This document shows, in pieces, positions 35,076-43,752 of a DNA stretch of 64,000 nucleotides. The notes under the pieces are model-generated. The model was not told the origin of the DNA. It did no database searches and saw only the letters and a program-made list of their open reading frames with translations. Position 1 is the stretch's first letter; the number at the start of each line of letters is the position of its first letter. The position numbers and the translations under genes were made by a program. The stretch lies in assembly GCA_002448395.1 (NCBI GenBank), contig DJXS01000112.1, positions 1 through 64,000 of the forward strand. Direction: 5' to 3'. This DNA is from Lachnospiraceae bacterium UBA6998. GTDB lineage: Bacteria > Bacillota > Clostridia > Lachnospirales > Lachnospiraceae.

Positions 35076-36560
35076 ATGCAGATCGGATTTGATAACAACA
35101 AGTATTTCAAGACACAGTCTGAACACATCAGAGAGCGCATTTCTCAGTTTGGCGGCAAGCTTTATCTGGAGTTCGGCGGCAAGCTGTTCGACGATTATCA
35201 CGCCTCCAGAGTGCTTCCCGGGTTTGAACCCGACTCCAAGATCACTATGCTCTGCGAGCTCAAGGATCAGGCTGAGATCGTCGTGGCGATCAATGCGGCG
35301 GATATAGAGAAGAACAAGGTCAGAGGCGACCTCGGCATCACTTATGACGAGGATCTGCTGCGTCTCGTGGACGCCTTTACGAGCCACGGCCTCTTTGTCG
35401 GCAGCGTAGTGCTCACAAGATTTGCCAATCAGCCTTCCGCCATTGTCTATGAGAAGAAACTCCAGTCCCTGGGACTGAAGGTATACAGGCACTATCCCAT
35501 CCCCGGATATCCCGTGGATATCCCGCTGATCGTCAGCGAAGACGGATACGGACGCAACGACTACATCGAGACCAGCCGTCCCCTTGTCGTCGTAACTGCT
35601 CCCGGTCCCGGAAGCGGCAAGATGGCGACCTGCCTGTCCCAGCTCTATCACGAGAACCGAAGAGGCATCAAGGCCGGCTACGCCAAGTTTGAGACTTTCC
35701 CGGTATGGAACCTGCCCCTCAATCACCCTGTTAACCTCGCCTATGAGGCCGCCACAGCGGATCTGGACGATATCAACATGATCGATCCTTTCCACCTCGA
35801 GGCTTACAACAAGACCTGCGTCAATTACAACCGCGACGTTGAGGTCTTCCCTCTTCTCAACGCGATCTTTGAAAAGATCTACGGAACTTCTCCTTACAAA
35901 TCTCCCACTGACATGGGCGTCAACATGGTCGGCCTGTGCATCAGCAATGACGAGGTCTGTAAGAAGGCCGCCCGCCAGGAGATCATCCGCCGCTACTACG
36001 ACGCGCTGTGCGAGCACCGCAAGGGGAACGCGGATGAAGAGCCGATCCGCAGGATCGAACTCCTGATGAAGAAATCCGGTATTGATATCTCGGAGAGACC
36101 CGTCGTCATGGCGGCCAATCTCAACGCCGACAAGACCGGCGCTCCCGCGGCCGCTATGGAGATGGCCGACGGCACTATTTTGACAGGACGGACCTCTGAA
36201 CTTCTGGGCGCTTCGTCAGCGCTGCTGCTCAATGCCCTCAAGAAGCTTGCGGGCATTGAGGACAATATCAAGCTGATCAGCCCCCAGATCATCAATCCGA
36301 TCATGGAAATGAAGATCGACCACCTCGGAAGTGACAATACTTCTCTCCTTCACCTGAACGAGCTGCTGATCGCGCTCGCTATCGCGGGAGTCACAGACCC
36401 CTGCGCCAAGGCTGCGATCGACCAGTTAGAGCACCTGAGGGGACTGGAAGTGCACTCCTCCGTGATCCTCTCCCAGATCGATTCGGGCGTCTTCAAAAAG
36501 CTCGGCGTGAACCTCACCTGCGAGCCTCACTACGAGAGCAATAAGTTATATCATAAATAA
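35076..36560 (+). CDS. DUF1846 domain protein
   Basis: The 494-residue protein is recognisable from MQIGFDNNKYFKTQSEHIRERI at the start (shortened here: residues 1-20 are the diagnostic part), VTAPGPGSGKMATCLSQLYH (a P-loop-like segment near residues 172-191) and GLCISNDEVCKKAARQEI. It matches the full length of this Firmicute and Actinobacteria family, whose function is unknown. It is cytosolic, with no membrane segment. It has its own promoter and terminator. Confidence 0.9.
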   Translation: MQIGFDNNKYFKTQSEHIRERISQFGGKLYLEFGGKLFDDYHASRVLPGFEPDSKITMLCELKDQAEIVVAINAADIEKNKVRGDLGITYDEDLLRLVDAFTSHGLFVGSVVLTRFANQPSAIVYEKKLQSLGLKVYRHYPIPGYPVDIPLIVSEDGYGRNDYIETSRPLVVVTAPGPGSGKMATCLSQLYHENRRGIKAGYAKFETFPVWNLPLNHPVNLAYEAATADLDDINMIDPFHLEAYNKTCVNYNRDVEVFPLLNAIFEKIYGTSPYKSPTDMGVNMVGLCISNDEVCKKAARQEIIRRYYDALCEHRKGNADEEPIRRIELLMKKSGIDISERPVVMAANLNADKTGAPAAAMEMADGTILTGRTSELLGASSALLLNALKKLAGIEDNIKLISPQIINPIMEMKIDHLGSDNTSLLHLNELLIALAIAGVTDPCAKAAIDQLEHLRGLEVHSSVILSQIDSGVFKKLGVNLTCEPHYESNKLYHK

Positions 36561-36569
36561 TCTGTTTTA

Positions 36570-36607
36570 TGCCTCTTTCCTTTATTTGTGGAAAGAGGCA
36601 TCGTTTT
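36570..36607 (+). terminator. Terminator after the DUF1846 gene
   Basis: An 11-bp perfect stem (36570-36580 with 36590-36600) has a nine-base loop and is followed by TCGTTTT. Confidence 0.82.
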
Positions 36608-36710
36608 ATGTTACGATTATTTTGAGCAAAAATGTTTGCGTGTAAGTTCAGGTAATATGGGGTGCCTGCAGGGCACGAAGACTTAAGAGTATCAGGAGGT
36701 TATACATTCT

Positions 36711-37658
36711 ATGAAACCGTATGCATTCGGCGTCGATATCGGCGGCACAACGATCAAGATGGGATTTTTCGGCACGGACGGGAAATTCCTCGATAAGTGG
36801 GAGATCACTACCCGCACAGAGAACAATGGAGAGAAGGTCCTTCCGGATATCGCCCGCTCCATTAAGAAAAAACTCAAGGATAATGAGCTGACCCTTGATG
36901 ACCTTGAAGGCGTCGGCATCGGAGTCCCCGGACCGGTTCTTTCCGGCGGCATCGTCGATCAGTGTGTCAACCTCGGATGGGGAGTCATTGATGTGAGAAA
37001 GGAACTCTCCTCTCTGCTGGACGGCGTCTTTGTTGCAGTCGGAAACGACGCCAATGTAGCTGCTCTCGGCGAGCAGTGGAACGGCGGAGGCAAGGGCTTT
37101 GACAATGTCGTAATGGTGACGCTCGGCACAGGTGTCGGCGGCGGTATTATCATTAACGGCAGGATCCTGGCAGGTTCCCACGGAGCAGCAGGTGAGATCG
37201 GCCATATGAAAGTCAGGGACAATGAGACTGCGGTCTGCGGATGCGGCAAGAAGGGCTGCCTCGAGCAGTACGGCTCTGCCACGGGCGTAGTCCGTCTGGC
37301 ACATATCGCCCTGGAAGCCAATCCCGCTGCGGAGACACCTCTGCGCAATCTCGATCCCCTTACGGCCAAGGACGTTTTCGACTATGCCAAGACAGGAGAT
37401 GAGTTCTCCCTGTCCGTGATCGAAACGGTAGGCAAGATGCTCGGCGAAGCGATCGCGCATATCACCTGCGTCGTAGATCCCGACGTCATCGTTATCGGAG
37501 GCGGCGTCTCCAGAGCCGGACAGATCCTTCTTGACGTAGTGGAGAAATACTACAAACCCGCCGCGTTCCATGCGTCCCGCGATACAGATTTCAAGCTCGC
37601 TGTTCTCGGAAACGATGCAGGTATGTATGGCGCCGTGAGAATGATCCTGAACAAATAA
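36711..37658 (+). CDS. glk: ROK family glucokinase
   Basis: The enzyme phosphorylates glucose. It has 315 residues, with ATP-binding FGVDIGGTTIKMGFF at the start, GIGVPGPV, VGNDANVAALGEQW, TLGTGVGGGII, and the ROK zinc motif CGCGKKGCLEQYGS (about residues 176-189). No helix-turn-helix is present, so it is an enzyme and not a ROK repressor. The ATG follows AGGAGG. A G-rich hairpin lies 30 bases after the stop. Confidence 0.92.
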   Translation: MKPYAFGVDIGGTTIKMGFFGTDGKFLDKWEITTRTENNGEKVLPDIARSIKKKLKDNELTLDDLEGVGIGVPGPVLSGGIVDQCVNLGWGVIDVRKELSSLLDGVFVAVGNDANVAALGEQWNGGGKGFDNVVMVTLGTGVGGGIIINGRILAGSHGAAGEIGHMKVRDNETAVCGCGKKGCLEQYGSATGVVRLAHIALEANPAAETPLRNLDPLTAKDVFDYAKTGDEFSLSVIETVGKMLGEAIAHITCVVDPDVIVIGGGVSRAGQILLDVVEKYYKPAAFHASRDTDFKLAVLGNDAGMYGAVRMILNK

Positions 37659-37687
37659 ATCACTTTTTGCCGAACAAATTCTTTTTG

Positions 37688-37720
37688 GGGGGCGTTGCAT
37701 TTTTCAAATGCGACGCCCCC
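37688..37720. other. Stable hairpin downstream of the glucokinase gene
   Basis: A 15-bp stem (37688-37702 with 37706-37720, one G-T pair) has a three-base loop. No T-run follows on the plus strand, so it may be an RNA-stabilising 3' structure or an imperfect terminator. Confidence 0.6.
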
Positions 37721-37760
37721 TATCTGACTTAACGGTAATCCGGCTTTACTAATGTGAACT

Positions 37761-37988
37761 CTCCATCCACTTCCGGCTTGACGCCAAATCGGATGGGCTG
37801 TAAAAAGCTTGTCAGACTCAGACTCTCCATCCATTAAGAAGTTTTCCCTGTATGGATGGAGGGTACAGCCAGAAGTGCTCAGAATGGCTCCACCAAATAA
37901 GGAGTTCTCTCTGTTTTGATGGAGGGTACAGCCAGAAGGGTCCAGACACTCCCCATCCATTAAGAAATTCTCTCTGTATGGATGTGAG
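37761..37988. repeat. 63-bp intergenic tandem repeat with conserved hairpin
   Basis: Three units start at 37825, 37888 and 37951, exactly 63 bases apart; the third is partial. A degenerate fourth unit starts at 37761. Each has an inverted repeat (CTCCATCCAT with ATGGATGGAG in the first unit) around a 17-base loop, then GGGTACAGCCAGAAG. The second unit keeps the stem with one mismatch. The period is a multiple of three, so a peptide of repeating 21-residue blocks reads through on the minus strand; I do not treat it as a gene. The rest of the 37659-37994 gap holds only the hairpin above. Confidence 0.85.
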
Positions 37989-37994
37989 GTTCAT

Positions 37995-38996
37995 CTATTC
38001 CCTCAAAAACTTCTCCACTTCTTCAAAATACCGCGCCGGATCCTTATCAGCAGCCTGCGCGTGTCCGGCCCCTTCTACAATCATGATCTCTTTCTCGCAG
38101 GCAGCCGCGTCGTACAGTTCCCGGCACATGCTGACCGGGATCATCCGGTCTTCTTCCCCGTGTATAAATAAGGTGGGAACACTGCTCGCGGAGACAGCCT
38201 TCAGAGGACTGGTTTCTTTCAGGTCGTATCCGGCGCGAAGCCGGATCATCAGCTCTGCCGAATCCACAACCGGAAAGGCGGGCAGATGGAACCAGCTTCC
38301 GATCTTCTCCTTAAACATCGAGTAAGCGTCAGTAAAAGCGCAGTCTGAAATGACCGCTTTTATATTATCAGGCACATTTTCCTGCCCGCAGTACAGAAGC
38401 GCCGTGGAAGCTCCCATAGACAGGCCGTGCAGAACGATCTCCGCCTGCGGGTCCCTTTGCAGGATCAGGCCGATCCACCCTGCAAGATCCTTACTGTCTG
38501 TAGCTCCCAGCCCAATATAGTCGCCCTCGCTCTCTCCCTGACACCGAAAGTCCGGCGCCAGGACACTGTATCCGTTCATCCAATACCAGTACGCGTACCC
38601 GTACATCATCTCCTTACTGCCTGTGTAACCATGCAGCAGTACGACCCACCGGTGCGGACCGGCAGATTTCTGCCCTGCCTCCGCCGCGTACCCGGAATCC
38701 TGCATGAGCACGCCCCTCAGCCTGTACCCGTCCTCTGACATGATTTCCACTTGTTCAATGCCTTGCTGCCTTCCCCAGACTTTCCCGACCACGGTCATCG
38801 CGGTCAGGTTCTGCTTCATCTCGGTCTCCTGCACCTGCTCCGCGTAGCTCTGTTCAGAGATCCTTTGGAAAGCATCAAGTTTTTCCATAAAAGACGGCAC
38901 CAGCACGGCGCTGACCAGAATATTGACTGCCGCCCAGTACAGGATAAACAGGACCAGCAGGATCGCTGCCAGTATCTTTTTATTAATTTTAGTCAT
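37995..38996 (-). CDS. Alpha/beta hydrolase, membrane-anchored
   Basis: The 333-residue protein has an N-terminal membrane helix (about residues 8-32). The hydrolase fold has an oxyanion-region motif LLHGYTGSK, nucleophile motif LHGLSMGAST (Ser near residue 197), acid motif HGEEDRMIP, and GAGHAQA with the catalytic His. It resembles the YqkD/BAAT-like extracellular hydrolase group of Firmicutes. The substrate is unknown. The ribosome binding site is weak (GAGAGAAG). The gene lies next to the repeat array. Confidence 0.85.
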   Translation of the reverse strand: MTKINKKILAAILLVLFILYWAAVNILVSAVLVPSFMEKLDAFQRISEQSYAEQVQETEMKQNLTAMTVVGKVWGRQQGIEQVEIMSEDGYRLRGVLMQDSGYAAEAGQKSAGPHRWVVLLHGYTGSKEMMYGYAYWYWMNGYSVLAPDFRCQGESEGDYIGLGATDSKDLAGWIGLILQRDPQAEIVLHGLSMGASTALLYCGQENVPDNIKAVISDCAFTDAYSMFKEKIGSWFHLPAFPVVDSAELMIRLRAGYDLKETSPLKAVSASSVPTLFIHGEEDRMIPVSMCRELYDAAACEKEIMIVEGAGHAQAADKDPARYFEEVEKFLRE

Positions 38997-39088
38997 CTTC
39001 TCTCTATATCCCTAAAGCGGCCGCTTTTTCTCCATTATGAATTAAAAGATCGTACGGCCGACATCATCGATCAATATCTCCCATTATA

Positions 39089-39121
39089 CAAAAAAAGAGA
39101 CTGCCGATTCGACAGTCTCTT
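39089..39121 (-). terminator. Terminator after the zinc-ribbon membrane protein gene
   Basis: A nine-base stem (39095-39103 with 39113-39121) is followed on the minus strand by a T-run. Just beyond it, TATAAT on the minus strand (39088-39083) may be the -10 of the alpha/beta hydrolase gene. Confidence 0.8.
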
Positions 39122-39144
39122 CCGATTTCACACTATTTTAACAT

Positions 39145-40173
39145 CTATTTGAGTTCTACGATCTCGCCGCCCTTTACTGTGGCCTTTATGTCGGACCCCG
39201 TTTTCACCTGCTGCCACAGATCATATTTGATCCTGTACTGCTTGTCTCCCGAGAGGATCCAGTACTTCTCAGTCCGGCCGCTCTCCCGCTCCGTATCCGG
39301 CAGACTGAGTTCGGCATAATAGGGTTCCGTATCAGTTCCCGATGTGACTTCATCCCGGTCGTACAGCCATTTCATTATACTGTAGTAATATTTCTTGGCA
39401 AATACCGGAATGTCCACATAGACCGGTTCTTCGTAGGTCTCCGTATGGTACTCCGTCCTGTAGCGCGGCACCTGGTGCTCGATCTCCTCGTAGTAGCCGT
39501 TCCCCAGGTCTCTGTACTCGATCTCCGTGTCATAACCGTCCAGGACCTGCTCGGAGACTTCCCTCGTCCGGGTCTCATAGTGATCCAGAACGTGATTGTA
39601 GGTGTAGACCTCGTCGCGGCTTGTGACATCCCAGGCTCCGTCCGGAAGATTCCAGCTGCTGTCCTTCACCTCCTGGTAGCGCTCGATGGAAATAGACCTC
39701 TCCCAGGACTTGGCATCCACATACAGTCCCTTGGTCTTGGGCATCATCAGGTAGATCAACAGTCCGGCCGCGATGATCAGCGCGATAAACAGCGGAAGCC
39801 TGCTCCTGCCCGCTCCTGCCTTGGAGATATTGGCGCCTTCAGCTTCACGCCTGGCTTCCTCACGCTTCTCCTCACGCTCTCTGTCCTTCTCCTTGCTCTC
39901 GAAGTAGTTGGCTTCACTCTCTGCCCTTGCGGCGCCGCAGGCGGTGCAGAATTTGCTGTCGTCAGGATTAAGCGTGTTGCAGTACGGACACAGCCAGTCC
40001 GGATTCTTATTGATCTTGTCCGGATCCTTCACATACTCTTTAGGTCCGGCCATATAAAAGGTAATATCCTTGCCGCGGGGTTTACCGCATTTGGGGCAGA
40101 TCTTGACCTCTCCGGAGATCCTGTCCGCGCCGCAGTAATCGCAGTCCCAGCAGCCGACCACTATTTTTCCCAT
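39145..40173 (-). CDS. Double zinc-ribbon, single-pass membrane protein of unknown function
   Basis: The 342-residue protein has four CxxC pairs in the N-terminal 85 residues (CWDCDYCG, CPKCG, CPYC, CTACG), which form two zinc ribbons. A charged helix (about residues 90-115) and one membrane helix (PLFIALIIAAGLLIYLMM, about residues 126-143) follow. A Tyr/Glu-rich outer region of about 195 residues includes YEEIEHQVPRYRTEYHTETY. The ATG at 40173 follows GAGGATAGAT. I recognise no enzyme motif. Similar zinc-ribbon membrane proteins occur across Lachnospiraceae, without known function. Confidence 0.75.
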   Translation of the reverse strand: MGKIVVGCWDCDYCGADRISGEVKICPKCGKPRGKDITFYMAGPKEYVKDPDKINKNPDWLCPYCNTLNPDDSKFCTACGAARAESEANYFESKEKDREREEKREEARREAEGANISKAGAGRSRLPLFIALIIAAGLLIYLMMPKTKGLYVDAKSWERSISIERYQEVKDSSWNLPDGAWDVTSRDEVYTYNHVLDHYETRTREVSEQVLDGYDTEIEYRDLGNGYYEEIEHQVPRYRTEYHTETYEEPVYVDIPVFAKKYYYSIMKWLYDRDEVTSGTDTEPYYAELSLPDTERESGRTEKYWILSGDKQYRIKYDLWQQVKTGSDIKATVKGGEIVELK

Positions 40174-40327
40174 ATCTATCCTCAATACTGTCATACAGGA
40201 CCCGCCCGCGGAATACCGCGCTGCGCGTCAAGGCCACTGCTACGTCTACATTTTATCATCATTCCATAAAAGGCGCTATAGTACTCATTAACTACACTAT
40301 TTTTCTTCCTGAACTTGACTTAACCGT

Positions 40328-40333
40328 TATAAT
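40328..40333 (+). promoter_or_regulatory. -10 element upstream of the glycine riboswitch
   Basis: A perfect TATAAT, 48 bases before the aptamer. A TTGACT (40315-40320) sits too close for a -35; a second -10-like TATACT is at 40361-40366. The true start is uncertain. Confidence 0.4.
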
Positions 40334-40380
40334 TTGCTAACCTCGTTCTTGCAGCAATTTTATACTTCTACGTTGAAATT

Positions 40381-40592
40381 CTTAGGAGAAAGAAATGCGC
40401 CTGCATCCGCGGCAAAACAGCGGAGGCCGGGCCGTTTTGCCGAAGGAGCAGCACTCTCAGGTGCCCGCGAAGGCGGGCGGCGACTAAGAATGGATGTAGC
40501 TCTGGAGAATCTCGTGATCGAGTACCGAAGGTGCAAGGCTGAGCCGCCGCTGCGGCGCAAGCTGAATCTCTCAGGTCAAAGGACAGGGTGCA
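40381..40592 (+). ncRNA. Tandem glycine riboswitch
   Basis: Two glycine aptamers lie in tandem. Aptamer 1 is closed by CTTAG (40381-40385) and CTAAG (40484-40488). It carries the conserved GGAGAAAG, CCGAAGGAGCA (near 40440) and CTCTCAGGTGCC. A short linker follows, then aptamer 2 (about 40498-40592) with GGAGAA, ACCGAAGGTGCAA and CTCTCAGGTCAAAGGACAG. A terminator follows before an AGCS symporter gene. Two aptamers of this class bind glycine and often act together through the linker. Whether glycine switches the gene on or off cannot be read from sequence alone. Confidence 0.93.
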
Positions 40593-40632
40593 TGGCCGGC
40601 TAACAGCCGCGTTATTTACTTGTGCGCAGTGA

Positions 40633-40664
40633 GACCGCCGGAGCGATTCCGGCGGTCTTTTTTT
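40633..40664 (+). terminator. Riboswitch expression-platform terminator
   Basis: A nine-base GC-rich stem (40633-40641 with 40649-40657), a seven-base loop, then seven T residues. It lies between the tandem aptamer and the symporter gene. Confidence 0.9.
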
Positions 40665-40725
40665 CCTCCGGTCCGTAGAATACAGCTGAGCAGAAACTAC
40701 TTGCAAAAACGGAGGAAATAAAGAA

Positions 40726-42111
40726 ATGTTATTGCAGCTTGTGCAGACTATCAACGCTTATCTTTCAGATTATGTGCTGGTCATTTTATTGATCGTGGTC
40801 GGTCTCTGGTACACAGTCAAAACAAGATTTGTCCAAATATGCTTTTTCCCGGAAGGAATAAAAAGTGTGTTTGGAAACATCTCGCTCAACGGCAAAAAGC
40901 ATGAGAGCGGAATGAGTTCGTTCCAGGCTCTGGCCACCGCCATCGCGGCCCAGGTCGGGACCGGCAATATCGTCGGCGCTTCCGGCGCTATTTTGACCGG
41001 CGGTCCGGGCGCGATCTTCTGGATGTGGGTCATTGCGTTCTTCGGAATGGCGACTATATATGCGGAAGCCGTCCTCGCGCAAAAGACAAGGATCAAACAC
41101 AAAGACGGCAGCATCCTGGGCGGACCTGTTTACTACATCACCACAGCATTTAAAGGATCTTTCGGCAGGTTCCTCGCCGGTTTCTTCGCCGTCGCGATCA
41201 TCCTCGCTTTGGGATTCTTCGGCTGTATGGTGCAGTCCAACTCCATCGGTTCCACCTTCCAGACGGCCTTCGGCGTTCCGTCCTGGATCGTCGGCATCGT
41301 CCTGGTCGTGATCTGCGCGGTCATCTTCATCGGCGGAATGAACCGCCTGGCTTCCGTAACAGAGAAGATCGTCCCGGTCATGGCAGTCATCTTCATCATC
41401 GGCGGTATCGTAGTTCTCATCGCCCGCATCACTTACATTCCGGCGACCTTCGCTATGATCTTCAGGTATGCCTTCACGCCCCAGGCTATCATCGGCGGAA
41501 GCTTTGGCATGGCTTTGAAGACAGCCGTTTCCCAGGGGGCCAAACGCGGGCTCTTCTCCAACGAAGCCGGCATGGGTTCCACTCCGCACGCTCACGCGCA
41601 GGCCAATGTGAAAAGCCCTCACGAGCAGGGCGTCGTCGCTATGGTCGGCGTCTTCATCGATACTTTTATTGTCCTGACGCTGAACGCGCTGGTCATCATC
41701 TCCACGCTATACACAGCCGACGGCGTACTTGCTAACGGTTACTCCCAGAGCAGCGTCAACGCGGCGGGCGAAGCGATCGTAAAATCCAACCTGGCGCAGA
41801 CCGCCTTCAGTACGGTATTCGGCCAGGGCTTCGGAAGCGCCTTCGTCGCGATCTGCCTGTTCTTCTTTGCCTTCTCCACTGTCCTTAGCTGGAACATGTT
41901 CGGCAAGATCAACGTCATCTACCTCTTCGGACAGAAGGCTGTCCGCGTCTATGAAGTCATCGCGCTGGTATTCATCTTCCTCGGAACGCTCGCCTCCAAC
42001 GACCTTGTATGGGAGCTCTCCGACATGTTCAACCAGCTGATGGTCATTCCCAACGCCATCGCGCTCCTCGCTCTTACCGGCATGGTCGTCGCGAGCATAA
42101 AGGAAAAATAA
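40726..42111 (+). CDS. Alanine/glycine:cation symporter (AGCS family)
   Basis: The 461-residue membrane protein imports alanine or glycine with Na or H ions. AGCS motifs are visible: FQALATAIAAQVGTGNIVGAS (near residues 66-86), GPGAIFWMWVIAFFGMAT, and KRGLFSNEAGMGSTPHAHA. Roughly eleven helices are expected. Control by the upstream glycine riboswitch makes glycine the most likely substrate. The ATG follows GGAGGAAATAAAGAA. Confidence 0.95.
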   Translation: MLLQLVQTINAYLSDYVLVILLIVVGLWYTVKTRFVQICFFPEGIKSVFGNISLNGKKHESGMSSFQALATAIAAQVGTGNIVGASGAILTGGPGAIFWMWVIAFFGMATIYAEAVLAQKTRIKHKDGSILGGPVYYITTAFKGSFGRFLAGFFAVAIILALGFFGCMVQSNSIGSTFQTAFGVPSWIVGIVLVVICAVIFIGGMNRLASVTEKIVPVMAVIFIIGGIVVLIARITYIPATFAMIFRYAFTPQAIIGGSFGMALKTAVSQGAKRGLFSNEAGMGSTPHAHAQANVKSPHEQGVVAMVGVFIDTFIVLTLNALVIISTLYTADGVLANGYSQSSVNAAGEAIVKSNLAQTAFSTVFGQGFGSAFVAICLFFFAFSTVLSWNMFGKINVIYLFGQKAVRVYEVIALVFIFLGTLASNDLVWELSDMFNQLMVIPNAIALLALTGMVVASIKEK

Positions 42112-42134
42112 GGCTCTGAATCAGCAGCCGCGGC

Positions 42135-42166
42135 AGAGACACTCCTTCACAGGGGTGTCTCTTTTT
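42135..42166 (+). terminator. Terminator after the AGCS symporter gene
   Basis: A stem of 42135-42145 with 42152-42162 (one G-T pair), followed by TTTTT. Confidence 0.87.
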
Positions 42167-42319
42167 GTGTTTAAATGCTAAATTTCATCAATTTTTAGAG
42201 AAATTTAATGATTTTATCCTTTTTCTATGGAAAAAAAAAAGATTCTCTGTTATCATACGTCCGTAAAAATCACATTAATGCGGGACCCGATCGTCCCAAA
42301 TAGAAAGGGGAAAAACTCT

Positions 42320-43678
42320 ATGGAACAGTTTTTCAAACTGAAGGAGCACGGCACTGATGTCAAAACAGAGCTGGCAGCAGGTCTTACTACCTTCATGACA
42401 ATGGCTTACATCCTGGCTGTAAATCCCAGCATCCTGAGCGCATCCGGCATGGACGCAGGTGCGATCTTTACAGCGACGGCACTGGCTTCTGCAATTGCCT
42501 CTTTCCTGATGGCATTTCTTGCAAACCTTCCGTTCGTGCTCTCCGCAGGTATGGGTCTTAACGCTTACTTCGCTTACACCGTAGTCCTGGGAATGGGTTA
42601 TTCCTGGCAGATGGCTCTGACAGCTGTCTTCGTGGAAGGTCTGATCTTCGTCGTCCTCTCCCTTACCAACGTCAGAGAAGCGATCTTCAACGCGATCCCT
42701 GCAACCCTCAAGATCGCCGTATCCGTCGGTATCGGCCTCTTCATCACATTCATCGGTTTGCAGAACGCGCACATCGTCGTGGACAGCGCTACGCTGGTTT
42801 CCGTATTTTCCTTTAAGGGATCTATCGCGAACGGCACTTTCAATTCCGAAGGCATCACTGTTCTTCTGGCTATCCTCGGCATCCTGATCACTGCGATCCT
42901 GATGCTGCGCAACGTCAAGGGCGCGATCCTGCTCGGCATCATCGCCACATGGGTACTCGGCATCATCTGCCAGCTCATCGGCCTCTATGTTCCGAATCCC
43001 GAAGCAGGCTTCTACAGCGTTATTCCTTCCGGAATCATCTCCATGCCCGCTTCCGTTGCTCCCACACTCTTCAAACTGGACTTCTCCAGCATCCTGAGCG
43101 TGGACTTCATCGTTGTTATGTTCGCGTTCCTGTTCGTCGACATGTTCGATACACTTGGAACCCTGATCGGCTGCGCATCCAAGGCTAACCTCCTCGACGA
43201 AGAGGGCAAGCTTCCCGGCATCAAGGGCGCTCTCCTTTCCGACGCTGTCGGAACAATGTGCGGTGCCTGCCTCGGAACTTCCACCATCACTACTTTCGTT
43301 GAGTCCGCATCCGGTATCGCAGAAGGCGGACGCACCGGTCTGACCGCGATCGCATCCGGCGCGCTCTTCCTGCTGGCTCTGTTCTTCTCTCCTCTGTTTC
43401 TGACGATTCCTTCCTTCGCCACTGCTCCCGCACTGGTAATGGTCGGTTTCCTCATGATGCAGCAGGTCAGCAAGATCGAGTGGGATAACATCCTGGAAGC
43501 AATCCCCGCTTTCATCTGCATCTTCGCGATGGCGTTCATGTACTCCATCTCCGAGGGTATCTGCTTCGGCATCATCTCCTACACTGTTCTCAATGTAGCA
43601 TCCGGCAAGGCTAAGCAGGTCACTCCTCTGATGTATGTTCTGACGGTTGTATTTATTCTCAAGTACATCCTGATCTGA
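42320..43678 (+). CDS. NCS2 family purine/guanine permease (AzgA-PbuG group)
   Basis: The 452-residue permease has about 12-14 helices. Signature segments are ELAAGLTTFMTMAYILAVNP at the start, SAGMGLNAYFAYTVV, FVDMFDTLGTLIGCASKANL, and CLGTSTITTFVESASGIAEG. These match hypoxanthine/guanine/adenine transporters of the AzgA-like branch. The start at 42320 (AAGGGG upstream) is the family start. The 208-base gap before it holds a terminator and an A-rich leader; I see no purine riboswitch. Confidence 0.92.
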   Translation: MEQFFKLKEHGTDVKTELAAGLTTFMTMAYILAVNPSILSASGMDAGAIFTATALASAIASFLMAFLANLPFVLSAGMGLNAYFAYTVVLGMGYSWQMALTAVFVEGLIFVVLSLTNVREAIFNAIPATLKIAVSVGIGLFITFIGLQNAHIVVDSATLVSVFSFKGSIANGTFNSEGITVLLAILGILITAILMLRNVKGAILLGIIATWVLGIICQLIGLYVPNPEAGFYSVIPSGIISMPASVAPTLFKLDFSSILSVDFIVVMFAFLFVDMFDTLGTLIGCASKANLLDEEGKLPGIKGALLSDAVGTMCGACLGTSTITTFVESASGIAEGGRTGLTAIASGALFLLALFFSPLFLTIPSFATAPALVMVGFLMMQQVSKIEWDNILEAIPAFICIFAMAFMYSISEGICFGIISYTVLNVASGKAKQVTPLMYVLTVVFILKYILI

Positions 43679-43694
43679 TCAAAACACAGACAAC

Positions 43695-43730
43695 AAAAAA
43701 GAAGGCACCAACTGCGGTGCCTTCTTTTTT
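43695..43730 (+). terminator. Bidirectional terminator between the NCS2 permease and PNPOx-like genes
   Basis: A 15-bp perfect stem (43695-43709 with 43716-43730), with A-run and T-run at either end. Confidence 0.9.
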
Positions 43731-43752
43731 ATTTGCAATTATAACCTTATCT

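Noticed and set aside
37550-37960. Minus-strand frame across the 63-bp repeats
   Set aside because: It starts in intergenic repeat sequence and ends inside the glucokinase gene. The frame is open because the repeat period is a multiple of three. Kept as a repeat, not a gene.
37761-37988. CRISPR array
   Set aside because: Units are contiguous and similar throughout, with no unique spacers and no cas genes.
42167-42319. Purine riboswitch before the NCS2 permease
   Set aside because: I could not find the conserved loop sequences or the three-way junction; the leader is short and A-rich.
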